Shown piece by piece: positions 7,518 through 14,889 of a stretch of 14,889 nucleotides of DNA. Every line of letters starts with the position of its first letter. The first letter of the stretch is position 1. A program made the position numbers and the translations under genes. The DNA is from CAZGQY01 sp964528035 (GTDB lineage Bacteria; Pseudomonadota; Gammaproteobacteria; Methylococcales; UBA1147): positions 1 to 14,889 of the forward strand of contig CAZGQY010000106.1 of assembly GCA_964528035.1 (NCBI GenBank), in the 5' to 3' direction. Under the pieces are notes generated by a model. That model ran no database searches. It saw nothing but the letters and a program-made list of their open reading frames with translations, and was not told the DNA's origin.

Positions 7518-7564
7518 ACACTATAGACTGTATCCAATAGTATGGTCAAGTACTATATGCTGTG
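7518..7564 (-). promoter_or_regulatory. nrdA promoter with two NrdR boxes
   Basis: On the minus strand, TTGACC (7544-7549) and TATAGT (7520-7525), 18 bp apart, each match the sigma70 consensus at five of six positions. Two 16-base sites resemble the NrdR box (ACACTATATATAGTGT-like). Box 1 at 7518-7533 reads ATACAGTCTATAGTGT and overlaps the -10. Box 2 at 7549-7564 reads CACAGCATATAGTACT and abuts the -35. They are 15 bp apart, a 31 bp repeat or about three helical turns, which is the arrangement known for NrdR repression of RNR genes when dATP is plentiful. The nrdR gene itself is not in the window. Confidence 0.82.
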
Positions 7565-7591
7565 GTTAAACGGTGCATAGCTTGTGGATAA
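7561..7591 (-). promoter_or_regulatory. DnaA-box cluster upstream of the nrdA promoter
   Basis: Minus-strand TTATCCACA (7583-7591) is a perfect DnaA box. TTAACCACA (7561-7569) has one mismatch to the consensus and partly overlaps NrdR box 2. CTATGCACC (7572-7580) has two mismatches. The three sites begin exactly 11 bp apart, so they face one side of the helix. E. coli nrdAB is known to be controlled by DnaA, which makes a regulatory role here plausible. Confidence 0.6.
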
Positions 7592-7814
7592 GTTATGTAT
7601 TATATTAGGCCTTATCAGGAATGCTTTTAAATCAATAACCTGCTTCTTTTATCACCCATCTACAACATTTTTAATTATTTTAAGAGGTTGGCTTTTTCGT
7701 ATAATATCCGTTACCCTCACAGGAAAATAGAAGCTGTATTTCATTGGGCATATCTATGCTGGGAATAGCCTCCGAATCTCAGAATAGTAATTGACCGGCC
7801 AACGATAAAAAACA

Positions 7815-8921
7815 ATGCCGCCACGTCGTAAATTTTCGAATATTAAATATTTCCAGGACTGGATCACCCGGGTATTGCCAAATTCTCAGGCGGTCTCTTT
7901 AGCCATCCTTCTGATTCTGGGTTTTTTTCTGGTCGTTACTCTTTCTGACATCCTCCTGCCTGTTTTTGCAGCAGGTGTGATCGCCTACTTACTGGAAGGT
8001 CCCGTATCTTTTTGTGAGGCAAAAAACCTTTCGCGACGAATCTCCGTACTCTTCGTTTTCCTGGCTTTTCTGGCTTTTGGTACCTTTCTTTTATTTGCCC
8101 TGTTACCCCTACTGTATCAACAAACGGTTCAATTGGTCCAACAATTGCCCAATATGGTAAGCCGTAGCCAACTGGAAGTGATGAAACTCCCTCAGCAATA
8201 TCCACAGTTCATCAATTTCGAACAAATTGATGAACTTTTTGCAGTAATACGCCAGGAATTGATAGGCTATTCTCAAAAAATACTATCCGTATCCGCAAGC
8301 ACATTTTTCGCGCTGCTTACTTTAATTGTCTACATGATCTTAATGCCCATTCTGGTATTTTTCTTTATGAAGGATAACGAAAAAATTATCGCCTGGTTTG
8401 TCCAGTATCTGCCACGGGAAAGACACCTTTCTACAAAAGTCTGGAACGAAGTGGATATGCAGATTGGCAACTATGTACGCGGAAAATTTATCGAAGTACT
8501 CATTCTCGGTCTTGTCAGTTATATTACATTCTCGATCATGCAAATAAATTATGCGCTCCTGCTTGCCGTGGCCATGGGCTTATCAGTCATAATTCCATAT
8601 GTCGGCGCAACCTTAGTTACTTTTCCGGTTATGGTGGTCGCCTATTTTCAATGGGGTATCGGTGATGATTTCGTTTATGCGATGATCGCTTATGCGATCA
8701 TACAAACTCTGGACGGCGTTGTACTGGTACCATTATTGTTTTCCGAAGTGGTCAATTTACATCCCGTTGCCATTATTGTTGCCATCTTATTTTTTGGTGG
8801 CTCCTGGGGCTTCTGGGGTGTGTTTTTCGCGATTCCTCTGGCGTCATTGGTTCAAGCTGTACTCACAGCATGGCCTCGTATCAGCGAGAACGACAGCTCC
8901 GAGAATATGAGCATTGAATAA
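7815..8921 (+). CDS. AI-2E/PerM family membrane transport protein
   Basis: A 368-residue polytopic inner-membrane protein of the AI-2E transporter family (TqsA/PerM-like). Members are proposed to export small molecules, and some act as sodium/proton antiporters; the substrate here is unknown. Hydrophobic segments lie at about 27-60 and 76-100, then 162-185, 222-243, 246-278, 286-309 and 317-350. A soluble stretch separates the second and third segments. Family signatures are GNYVRGKFIEVLILG (218-232), the proline at 261 in VIIPYVGA, LHPVAIIVAILFFGG (315-329) and FWGVFFAIPLASL near the end. In-frame stops at 7788 and 7806 leave ATG 7815 as the first start; the ribosome site is weak. A TATAAT at 7700-7705 is a possible -10 without a clear -35. 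It is divergent from nrdA and convergent with copD, so it is likely a single-gene unit. Confidence 0.9.
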   Translation: MPPRRKFSNIKYFQDWITRVLPNSQAVSLAILLILGFFLVVTLSDILLPVFAAGVIAYLLEGPVSFCEAKNLSRRISVLFVFLAFLAFGTFLLFALLPLLYQQTVQLVQQLPNMVSRSQLEVMKLPQQYPQFINFEQIDELFAVIRQELIGYSQKILSVSASTFFALLTLIVYMILMPILVFFFMKDNEKIIAWFVQYLPRERHLSTKVWNEVDMQIGNYVRGKFIEVLILGLVSYITFSIMQINYALLLAVAMGLSVIIPYVGATLVTFPVMVVAYFQWGIGDDFVYAMIAYAIIQTLDGVVLVPLLFSEVVNLHPVAIIVAILFFGGSWGFWGVFFAIPLASLVQAVLTAWPRISENDSSENMSIE

Positions 8922-8990
8922 ATGCAGGCTATTTTGCAAAAACAATCAGAAAAGCTAGCCAATCAGGATCGATTATAATAAATCAGCCTA

Positions 8991-10619
8991 CTACACAGGC
9001 TCACGATAAAACATCAAAACCAGGCTGACCAAAAATAGCGCCGCTATAGAAATAAACCCTGCTACACGTCCAACTGGCGGCTCAAGCCTTAATTCCAGCC
9101 ATCGGCCGCAGGCGATCACAATTGCCAGCAGACCAATCAGGGTATGCCCAATCTGAATCAGGAATTCGGTTTTCGCCTGAAAACCGATATGAGAATGGGT
9201 CATTAGTAATAGCCCACCCATCGCGCACAAAATCGGAAACATATAAGGCAACCATGTGCCGCTATTAACTGGTTTACGCGCTCGATATTCAAAAACTCCG
9301 AGTGCAAACGCAAGCAGCGTAGCGAGCCGATGTTGCAATATTTCCACATTCCCGAAAAAACTCTCCCAAAAGCCGAGTGTGCCCATCGGCCAGGCTTCTG
9401 CATCACTGCGAAAAAAAAGAAAGATGGCCAGGCCGACAAAACCCAATGGCCAGTGATTCGCCCAATTGAATGATCGACGATAAGCCAACATACCGAACAG
9501 TGACATTACAAATAAGAAAACACCCGATATGTTGTGGTTGTAATCCGACCAGGCTGCAGCCGCTGCAGAAGGCGTTTGATTGAGGATCGCTGTTCGACCC
9601 GCTTCACCAGCAATAAGCTGCTGGTGGGAAGGCGAGATTAAACGAGGAAACTTCGGACTTATAGTATTAACCACCTCGGACAATGACGCTGTTAAATCGG
9701 CCACATCGACCGAAGGCGGCTGCGATGACAGGGCTGCTGCCGAAAAAAGTATCGCAATCAGAATGAACGCTTCACACTCTATATAACTGGGGACGTGTCG
9801 GCTGCATTCCTGAGTATTATTTGAACGACGCCAATTATTTACCGCAGTGTAATTAAGTGCCGCGAAACCTAATACCATAACAAGCAGCGTCAATTTAACC
9901 ATCAGCAAATTCCCGTATCCGGTGCCAACCAGCCCTGCAATGCTACCGACATAGAACCAGGCCATAGACAACCCGGTAATAGTCAGAACCACGACAGAGT
10001 AGATGCCGAACCGGGAAAATCTTGACAAAAGTACAACCCATTCTGGCGCAAATGACTCAGAATGACGATTCAGAATCCATATGATGATTAACTGGGCAAT
10101 TCCAGCGACCCAGATACTGGCGGCTACCTGATGGATAACCGTAAACGACATCAACAACAGTCGATTATCTAAACGCCCTGCCCCATGCACCAACCATGCA
10201 CCGCATAAAACCAAGAAAATCATTAGAATGAAAAGGATTAACCAGCGGCGATTTGAATAAGGAAATTTACTCAGTTGAAAATAGACAAAACCCGCAATGA
10301 CCAATGCCAAAAATACCCGCAGGCTACCCGCCTGGAACTGGATTGTGTCGGTGAATGCGGGAAACGGCCATTGACCCAGTGTATCGGTAATCAACCAGGC
10401 TTTGGCAACAATGATAAATGTCTGCACTATGGCTAGAATCAACGCACTCTTGTAGAGCAGTTGCAGACAAATCGAAACAAGACTTCGATTCAATATTTTC
10501 TGGTTTTTCCATGCTTGCAAAACCAGCATGCCCCAGAAAACACTGCCTACCGTCAAAGCCAGCGCTACCAGGTTGATGCAATGTAATATCGAATCAAGGA
10601 AACTGACAACACCCGACAT
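8991..10619 (-). CDS. copD: CopD-family copper resistance membrane protein with extended C-terminal membrane domain
   Basis: A 542-residue inner-membrane protein. Residues 1-300 match the CopD/PcoD domain: several transmembrane helices, H13 in the first, H145, and the signature IHQVAASIWVAG (162-173) with H163. CopD works with CopC in copper uptake or handling. A periplasmic-like loop (about 300-355) leads to a second membrane domain seen in long CopD proteins, with conserved-looking histidines: YNHN (H362), LQHR (H430), THSH (H475, H477) and GHT (H492). These could bind copper or heme; that is inference. No good ribosome site precedes ATG 10619, so translation may be coupled to copC, which ends 34 bp upstream. 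It is last in the minus-strand gene set, and I see no convincing terminator between it and the convergent gene ending at 8921. Confidence 0.88.
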   Translation of the reverse strand: MSGVVSFLDSILHCINLVALALTVGSVFWGMLVLQAWKNQKILNRSLVSICLQLLYKSALILAIVQTFIIVAKAWLITDTLGQWPFPAFTDTIQFQAGSLRVFLALVIAGFVYFQLSKFPYSNRRWLILFILMIFLVLCGAWLVHGAGRLDNRLLLMSFTVIHQVAASIWVAGIAQLIIIWILNRHSESFAPEWVVLLSRFSRFGIYSVVVLTITGLSMAWFYVGSIAGLVGTGYGNLLMVKLTLLVMVLGFAALNYTAVNNWRRSNNTQECSRHVPSYIECEAFILIAILFSAAALSSQPPSVDVADLTASLSEVVNTISPKFPRLISPSHQQLIAGEAGRTAILNQTPSAAAAAWSDYNHNISGVFLFVMSLFGMLAYRRSFNWANHWPLGFVGLAIFLFFRSDAEAWPMGTLGFWESFFGNVEILQHRLATLLAFALGVFEYRARKPVNSGTWLPYMFPILCAMGGLLLMTHSHIGFQAKTEFLIQIGHTLIGLLAIVIACGRWLELRLEPPVGRVAGFISIAALFLVSLVLMFYREPV

Positions 10620-10653
10620 ATTTAAACAGTGTAATAACTAAGAGGAATTCTCG

Positions 10654-11040
10654 TTATTTTATTTCTGGCATAGCTGCCACAGTAAAATGAACAAGATTTT
10701 GCGTCAAATGACCATCTGCGCCAAAGACTTTGTAATTGATCGCATACTCACCCTCTTCCAATGCCGGTAACTCAATCAAAATCCGACCCTGTTCTCCTGT
10801 GGGTTTTACGTTCACTGGCTGTTGTTGATCGCCTTTACTAACTAAAAAAAAACGAGAAAGCGCAAGCTCTATTGACGAATTAAACGACAACAATAGTTTT
10901 GATTCCGTATAAGCCTTCACCGGTTGTTCTTGTAGAGAAGATTGGATGATAACTGCATGGGTACGGACACTTTCAATTTGTACCAGAGTAACCAAAAATA
11001 TAATTAGTGCCGTAACTATTAATGAGCGTCCAATACGCAT
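10654..11040 (-). CDS. copC: CopC-like periplasmic copper-binding protein
   Basis: A 128-residue exported protein of the CopC/YobA fold. Residues 1-27 are a signal peptide: an RIGR start, then a long hydrophobic core. In CopC the mature protein begins with a histidine that binds Cu(II). Here the matching residue is H28 in THAVII. If cleavage occurs just before it, D109 and H111 of ADGH become positions 82 and 84, close to the Asp83/His85 pair of characterised CopC histidine-brace proteins. The residue before the cut is threonine, not the usual alanine. The beta-sandwich pattern LLLSFNSSIE and LEEGEYAINYKVFGADGH supports the family. No methionine-rich Cu(I) site is seen, so a Cu(II)-only protein is likely. 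It sits 17 bp after the aminotransferase and 34 bp before copD. Confidence 0.88.
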   Translation of the reverse strand: MRIGRSLIVTALIIFLVTLVQIESVRTHAVIIQSSLQEQPVKAYTESKLLLSFNSSIELALSRFFLVSKGDQQQPVNVKPTGEQGRILIELPALEEGEYAINYKVFGADGHLTQNLVHFTVAAMPEIK

Positions 11041-11057
11041 ATACGATTCTCTGTAGC

Positions 11058-12446
11058 TTATGTTTTATTATTTTTTAATGCATGTCCGGCCAATGTTTTA
11101 CCCAGATCCCAAATTGATCCTGGAACTTTGTGACAATCCGAGATTACCGTATCGAATGCATTGATAATATTGTCTTTGTCACTATTATTTATAATCATTG
11201 GCGCCAACAGTTTAACCACATTCATTCCGTGACCGGCAACCTGGGTCAAGATATGGTGTTCCGAAAACAACGGAATTGTCACCATCTGACAGAATAAACC
11301 CTTGTTCGCAGTCTCCATTAGGCTCCATGCCGCTTTTAGAGAAAAACTCTGCGGAGCACCAAATTCTACCGCGATCATTAATCCTTTCCCGCGCACTTCT
11401 TTGAGAAACTCATAGCGATCAATCATTGCTCGAAGCGATTGTATAATTTCATCACCCAGAATTGCTGCATTTTCCAGAAGCTTTTCGTCTTCGATCACTT
11501 GAATGGTAGCCAGACCGGCAGCCATCGCCATATTATTTTTCGAAAACGTCGACCCATGAACCACCGCACGATCCATACGGTTAAACACCTTGTCCATAAT
11601 AAAATGCTTCATCGCCACCGCACCGATAGGAACAAATCCTCCGGACAGCGCTTTTGCCATGAGGATCATGTCCGGTTCGATATCCCAGTGATCGATCGCC
11701 CAAAATTTTCCAGTCCGACCGATACCGGTCTGGATTTCGTCAATGACAAACAGAGTGCCGTATTTAGCGCATATTCGTGAAGCCTCCGCTAAATAATTAT
11801 CGTCAGGTAGATTAACACCCTTACCCTGAATCGGCTCAACAAAAAAAGCGGCTACATCGCGTCGACTCAAGGCTTTATCTAAAGCGTCCAGGTCATTAAA
11901 AGGAACCGCATTACAACCCGGTACCAACGGGCCAAATCCCTGGCGAAATATTTCTTCGCCCATTAAAGACAAAGCACCCACGGTCAAGCCATGAAAACTA
12001 TGATCACAATGAACAATATTGGATCGACCTGTGGTATATCGACAAAATTTTATCGCCGCTTCTACGGCTTCCGCACCGGAATTACAAAAAAACATTCTAT
12101 CCAGTTGGGGTGGTGACAAAGAAAGAATTTTTTCGGCGAGCAAGCCACTTAACAAAGAGACATCCATCTGCACCATATCGGGCAATTCCGCTTGTAAAAC
12201 CTCACCCAATGCTGAAACAACGGTCGGATGATTACGACCGACAGCAAACACGCCAAAGCCACTCAATAAATCCAGATAACGTGTTCCCTGGTCATCAAAT
12301 AAGTACTGCCCCTTTGCCTTTGTATACACCCGGTCATAACCAATGGTCTTTAATACTTTAACCATTTGGGCATTCAAGTATTGCTCATGCAAAGAAAAAT
12401 TTTCTCCGCCTCGTGATTGCAACAAATGGGAAATGGAACTGGACAT
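11058..12446 (-). CDS. PLP-dependent class III aminotransferase (HpnO-like)
   Basis: A fold-type I, class III (acetylornithine/ornithine-like) aminotransferase of 462 residues. With M1 at ATG 12446, SGAEAVE (123-129) binds the cofactor phosphate, SFHG (150-153) stacks on the ring, VIDEIQTGIGRTG (234-246) carries the cofactor-binding D236, and the Schiff-base lysine is K265 in LMAKALSGG. HGSTFSKN (297-304) contributes T300. The amino acceptor and product are unknown. The LLSGFGVFAVGRNHP stretch and the partnership with an HpnN-like transporter recall HpnO of aminohopanoid synthesis, but this is only an analogy. I chose ATG 12446 over the adjacent TTG 12449 because AGAGG (12453-12457) then has a six-base spacer. 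It starts 32 bp after the transporter gene and ends 17 bp before copC. Confidence 0.9.
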   Translation of the reverse strand: MSSSISHLLQSRGGENFSLHEQYLNAQMVKVLKTIGYDRVYTKAKGQYLFDDQGTRYLDLLSGFGVFAVGRNHPTVVSALGEVLQAELPDMVQMDVSLLSGLLAEKILSLSPPQLDRMFFCNSGAEAVEAAIKFCRYTTGRSNIVHCDHSFHGLTVGALSLMGEEIFRQGFGPLVPGCNAVPFNDLDALDKALSRRDVAAFFVEPIQGKGVNLPDDNYLAEASRICAKYGTLFVIDEIQTGIGRTGKFWAIDHWDIEPDMILMAKALSGGFVPIGAVAMKHFIMDKVFNRMDRAVVHGSTFSKNNMAMAAGLATIQVIEDEKLLENAAILGDEIIQSLRAMIDRYEFLKEVRGKGLMIAVEFGAPQSFSLKAAWSLMETANKGLFCQMVTIPLFSEHHILTQVAGHGMNVVKLLAPMIINNSDKDNIINAFDTVISDCHKVPGSIWDLGKTLAGHALKNNKT

Positions 12447-12452
12447 CAATAA

Positions 12453-12457
12453 CCTCT
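12453..12457 (-). promoter_or_regulatory. Ribosome binding site deciding the aminotransferase start
   Basis: AGAGG on the minus strand lies six bases before ATG 12446 but only three before the in-frame TTG at 12449, favouring the ATG. Confidence 0.6.
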
Positions 12458-12478
12458 ATATAAGTCAGCTCTTAGCTG

Positions 12479-14889
12479 TCATGCCTTAAATTCACGATGT
12501 GCAAACGCGGGCAAAATGATTAGTGTGCAAAAAAGAGTCAGCGTAATTCCTATAGTCAACAGAAAACCTAAACTGGCGGTTCCAGCGTGAGGAATAAATG
12601 CGAGACTGGTAAAACTGGCGGCGGTCGTCAAACTGCTAAAAAACACGCCTCTGGCCGTGCTGGTACGTAATATATTCTGCTGGCCATTACGCATTCGGAA
12701 TACTACATGGATCGCACTATCAATTCCAAGTCCAAGTAGCAGGGGTAATGCGATAATATTGGCAAAATTAAACGGATTATCAAATATAACCGTAGCTGCG
12801 CCGGTTAGAACACTCGCCACAAATAAAGGAATTAAAACAAGAACTGTTTCCCTGATATTTCGCAATACAAGTAAGGATATAAGAGTGATCGCAGAAATCG
12901 CATAAACCAGGGCCTGTTGAAACGCTTTAACGACTTCTTTCCCAGATTCCGCGTAGAACACCGGTAAATCCGCTGCTTGAGGCTCTAAGCTTTGTACTTC
13001 ACTGACAAATTCCTTCAGGTTTTCCAACTCATTAAGGTCTTTTTTCGGCGTAACCCACAATCGGTGCACACCGTCTCTACTTATCCAACGCTTCCTAAGA
13101 TCTACAGGCAATTGACTAATCTGAGTAATTGGAATTGCCTGCAAAGCTACGCTCAGGCTGGCAATCGTTTCAGGCAAGGTAGCCAGCAGGTTATTTTGAA
13201 CTGCTGTAAGCAAAGAGTTCTGCTCATCTGAATTAGCAACACGCAATTGAATCGCTAGCTTTTCAAGCTGGCGCTGTAATGTGAGCAGTGATTGCCGAAC
13301 GGACTCTGTTAAATCGCTCTGTAATCGATTGTTAATAACAGAAAGTAGTTTCGAAATAGAATTGCTTTGTTCACTAACATCGACCTTGCCCGGTGACGGA
13401 AAATTCGCCAAACTCGAACCAAGGCTTTCATCTAACTCAACAATAATATCCAGTTTTTCATCCTGATCTATCGGAATAAAATCGACAATACTTAGCACAT
13501 TATCGACGACTGCAAGCCGTTCCAGTTTGAGTGTCTTTTCGACCGCATCCTGCCGATTCGATGCGAGCACAGATATAGCCAGAGGTGAGTATTCTTTTTC
13601 CTTCAACAGCTCCCTGAATGTTGTCACCGATTCGGTTTGCTGATTTCGTAATGATATAGGGTCAAAATCAAAAGAGACCTGGGTTAATACCCACAAGCCC
13701 ACTAATGCGATAAGAAAAGAACCAAAGCGAATCAATTTAGCATGACGAATTGGCAACGAGCACTCATTAGCAGATTTCGATTCCGTTGTCTTTAAGGGTT
13801 TTAACTTTATGGGTAATGTAACCAACAAGGCAGGAAGCAAAGTCAGTGTTACGAACAAGCCTATAAACATAGCCGTGCCGGAAATAATACCCAATTCAGA
13901 TACGCCCTGATATGCAGTGGGCACGAACGCGTAAAATCCAACTGAAGTGGTTAATGTACACAAAATAATAGATGGCCCAACTGAGCGAATACTTCTTAAT
14001 ACGGCTTCTTCTGTTGGGATATTTGAGTTTATATAATCTTCGAAACGAAGAGATATATGGATCGCATAATCTACACCAAGCCCAACATAAAGAACTGCAA
14101 ATGCGATAGAAATCAGATTTAAGTGCCCTACCGCCAATGTCGCAAATCCTGCAGAAAGGATTAGACCTATTATCAATGCTACCAAGGTCGCAATAGCCAG
14201 TGATGCCGAATGCAACCCCCATAATAAGGCCGTGCACACCAGTACTAGTGAAACAACTCCAGCAATCCCCATACCCTGACTGACGCTTTCCATTTCTTCA
14301 TGTTCAAGAGCGACTTCTCCGGTTAGTCGCACCGACACTCCAGGATGCTGTAATTCGTATTTCCTGGAAATATTACGTACAACTTTGAAGGCTTTTTCCG
14401 CCGGAATCAGATCGCTGAAATCGAAAACCGGTTTGACTAAAACAAACCCAAACGGAGAAGCTTGCGCCGATTGATTGGTCGTAATAAGATTCTGCCAGGA
14501 AATGCGTTTTCCGTTTCCCTGTAACACATTGTCTACAGCGGTACTGATTCGACTCGTCAATTGATTCAATTCCATCTGCAACGCGTCATCTTTTTGCTCA
14601 ATAGCCTGGCCCGTTAATCCCAGCAATTCGGCAAAAGTATTATTCCTCGCCATTCTCCCCAAAAACGGTTGCGCTCTGGTGATATCCATCGCCATTTTTT
14701 CGAGAACTTTAGTATCCAGATAGAGCAGGGCCTGACGTTCAAAATAGGGAGAGGATTCAGGGGTATAAACGGACTCCACGTCGGTAGTCTGCGCCTGATA
14801 AAGCTTTCTCAATGATCTTACAGCTTGACGAGTTTGTTCCGGATAGCTGCCCCTAACAACCGCCAATATTGCCCGCGAGTCCTGTGGGA
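12479..14889 (-). CDS. MMPL-family RND transporter, HpnN-like (5' end missing)
   Basis: A proton-driven RND/MMPL exporter of the inner membrane. The reading frame is open to the window edge, giving about 802 residues; the likely missing part is the start and the first transmembrane helix, since relatives run to about 850-880. Counting from the first leucine codon in AVVRGS, residues 1-195 form the first periplasmic loop, with the HpnN-like segments YFERQALLYL and AQPFLGRMA. Membrane block one is about 198-352, with VGLGVDYAIHISLR (261-274). TM7 is about 380-396. The second periplasmic loop (about 400-645) has a helical stretch at about 500-570. Membrane block two is about 650-788, with GLGIDSAIHVVFRMR (712-726). 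HpnN exports hopanoids to the outer membrane; the cargo here is unknown and could be another lipid. It is the upstream gene of the set with the aminotransferase and copCD. Confidence 0.9.
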   Translation of the reverse strand, partial: PQDSRAILAVVRGSYPEQTRQAVRSLRKLYQAQTTDVESVYTPESSPYFERQALLYLDTKVLEKMAMDITRAQPFLGRMARNNTFAELLGLTGQAIEQKDDALQMELNQLTSRISTAVDNVLQGNGKRISWQNLITTNQSAQASPFGFVLVKPVFDFSDLIPAEKAFKVVRNISRKYELQHPGVSVRLTGEVALEHEEMESVSQGMGIAGVVSLVLVCTALLWGLHSASLAIATLVALIIGLILSAGFATLAVGHLNLISIAFAVLYVGLGVDYAIHISLRFEDYINSNIPTEEAVLRSIRSVGPSIILCTLTTSVGFYAFVPTAYQGVSELGIISGTAMFIGLFVTLTLLPALLVTLPIKLKPLKTTESKSANECSLPIRHAKLIRFGSFLIALVGLWVLTQVSFDFDPISLRNQQTESVTTFRELLKEKEYSPLAISVLASNRQDAVEKTLKLERLAVVDNVLSIVDFIPIDQDEKLDIIVELDESLGSSLANFPSPGKVDVSEQSNSISKLLSVINNRLQSDLTESVRQSLLTLQRQLEKLAIQLRVANSDEQNSLLTAVQNNLLATLPETIASLSVALQAIPITQISQLPVDLRKRWISRDGVHRLWVTPKKDLNELENLKEFVSEVQSLEPQAADLPVFYAESGKEVVKAFQQALVYAISAITLISLLVLRNIRETVLVLIPLFVASVLTGAATVIFDNPFNFANIIALPLLLGLGIDSAIHVVFRMRNGQQNILRTSTARGVFFSSLTTAASFTSLAFIPHAGTASLGFLLTIGITLTLFCTLIILPAFAHREFKA

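Noticed and set aside
8922..8990. Possible terminator between the convergent AI-2E and copD genes
   Set aside because: Only short, loosely paired GGCTA/TAGCC arms with a large loop; no GC stem followed by a T-run.
1..14889. CRISPR array, tRNA, rRNA or prophage genes
   Set aside because: No regularly spaced repeats, cloverleaf-like sequence, ribosomal RNA segment or phage gene was seen on either strand.

Overview
The window reads as chromosomal DNA of a gammaproteobacterium. The class Ia ribonucleotide reductase has two N-terminal ATP-cone regions in NrdA and an extended NrdB, as in pseudomonads. The short interspersed repeats are of a style common in marine gammaproteobacteria. Both points are inference from remembered family patterns; no taxonomic marker is present.

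Layout. Positions 1-484 hold no gene. They carry the end of one repeat (X, 1-71) and a complete MITE-like element (Y, 244-402) ahead of a long, eukaryote-like tryptophan 2,3-dioxygenase gene (kynA, 485-1564). A doubtful small ORF follows (1582-1815), then a periplasmic c5-type cytochrome c on the minus strand (1969-2283). A second X copy (2391-2535) and a second Y copy (2595-2754) follow, so the kynA-cytochrome block is bracketed by the same two repeats in the same order and orientation. Positions 2758-3188 are a gene-poor stretch with one hairpin and a possible 21-codon ORF.

The minus-strand nrdA-nrdB operon (7456 to 3230) ends in a clear intrinsic terminator (3189-3213). Its promoter region (7518-7591) shows a sigma70-like promoter overlapped by two NrdR-type boxes 31 bp apart, with DnaA-box-like sites just upstream. 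An AI-2E/PerM-family membrane protein gene (7815-8921) is transcribed divergently from nrdA.

The right third is a tightly spaced minus-strand gene set: an HpnN-like MMPL/RND transporter (cut by the window edge), a class III aminotransferase, a CopC-like periplasmic copper protein and a fused CopD-like membrane protein. Gaps are 17-34 bp, so one transcript is likely. The transporter and aminotransferase recall the HpnN/HpnO pair of hopanoid loci, but no hopanoid gene is visible. The coupling to copCD is the least expected gene arrangement in the window.
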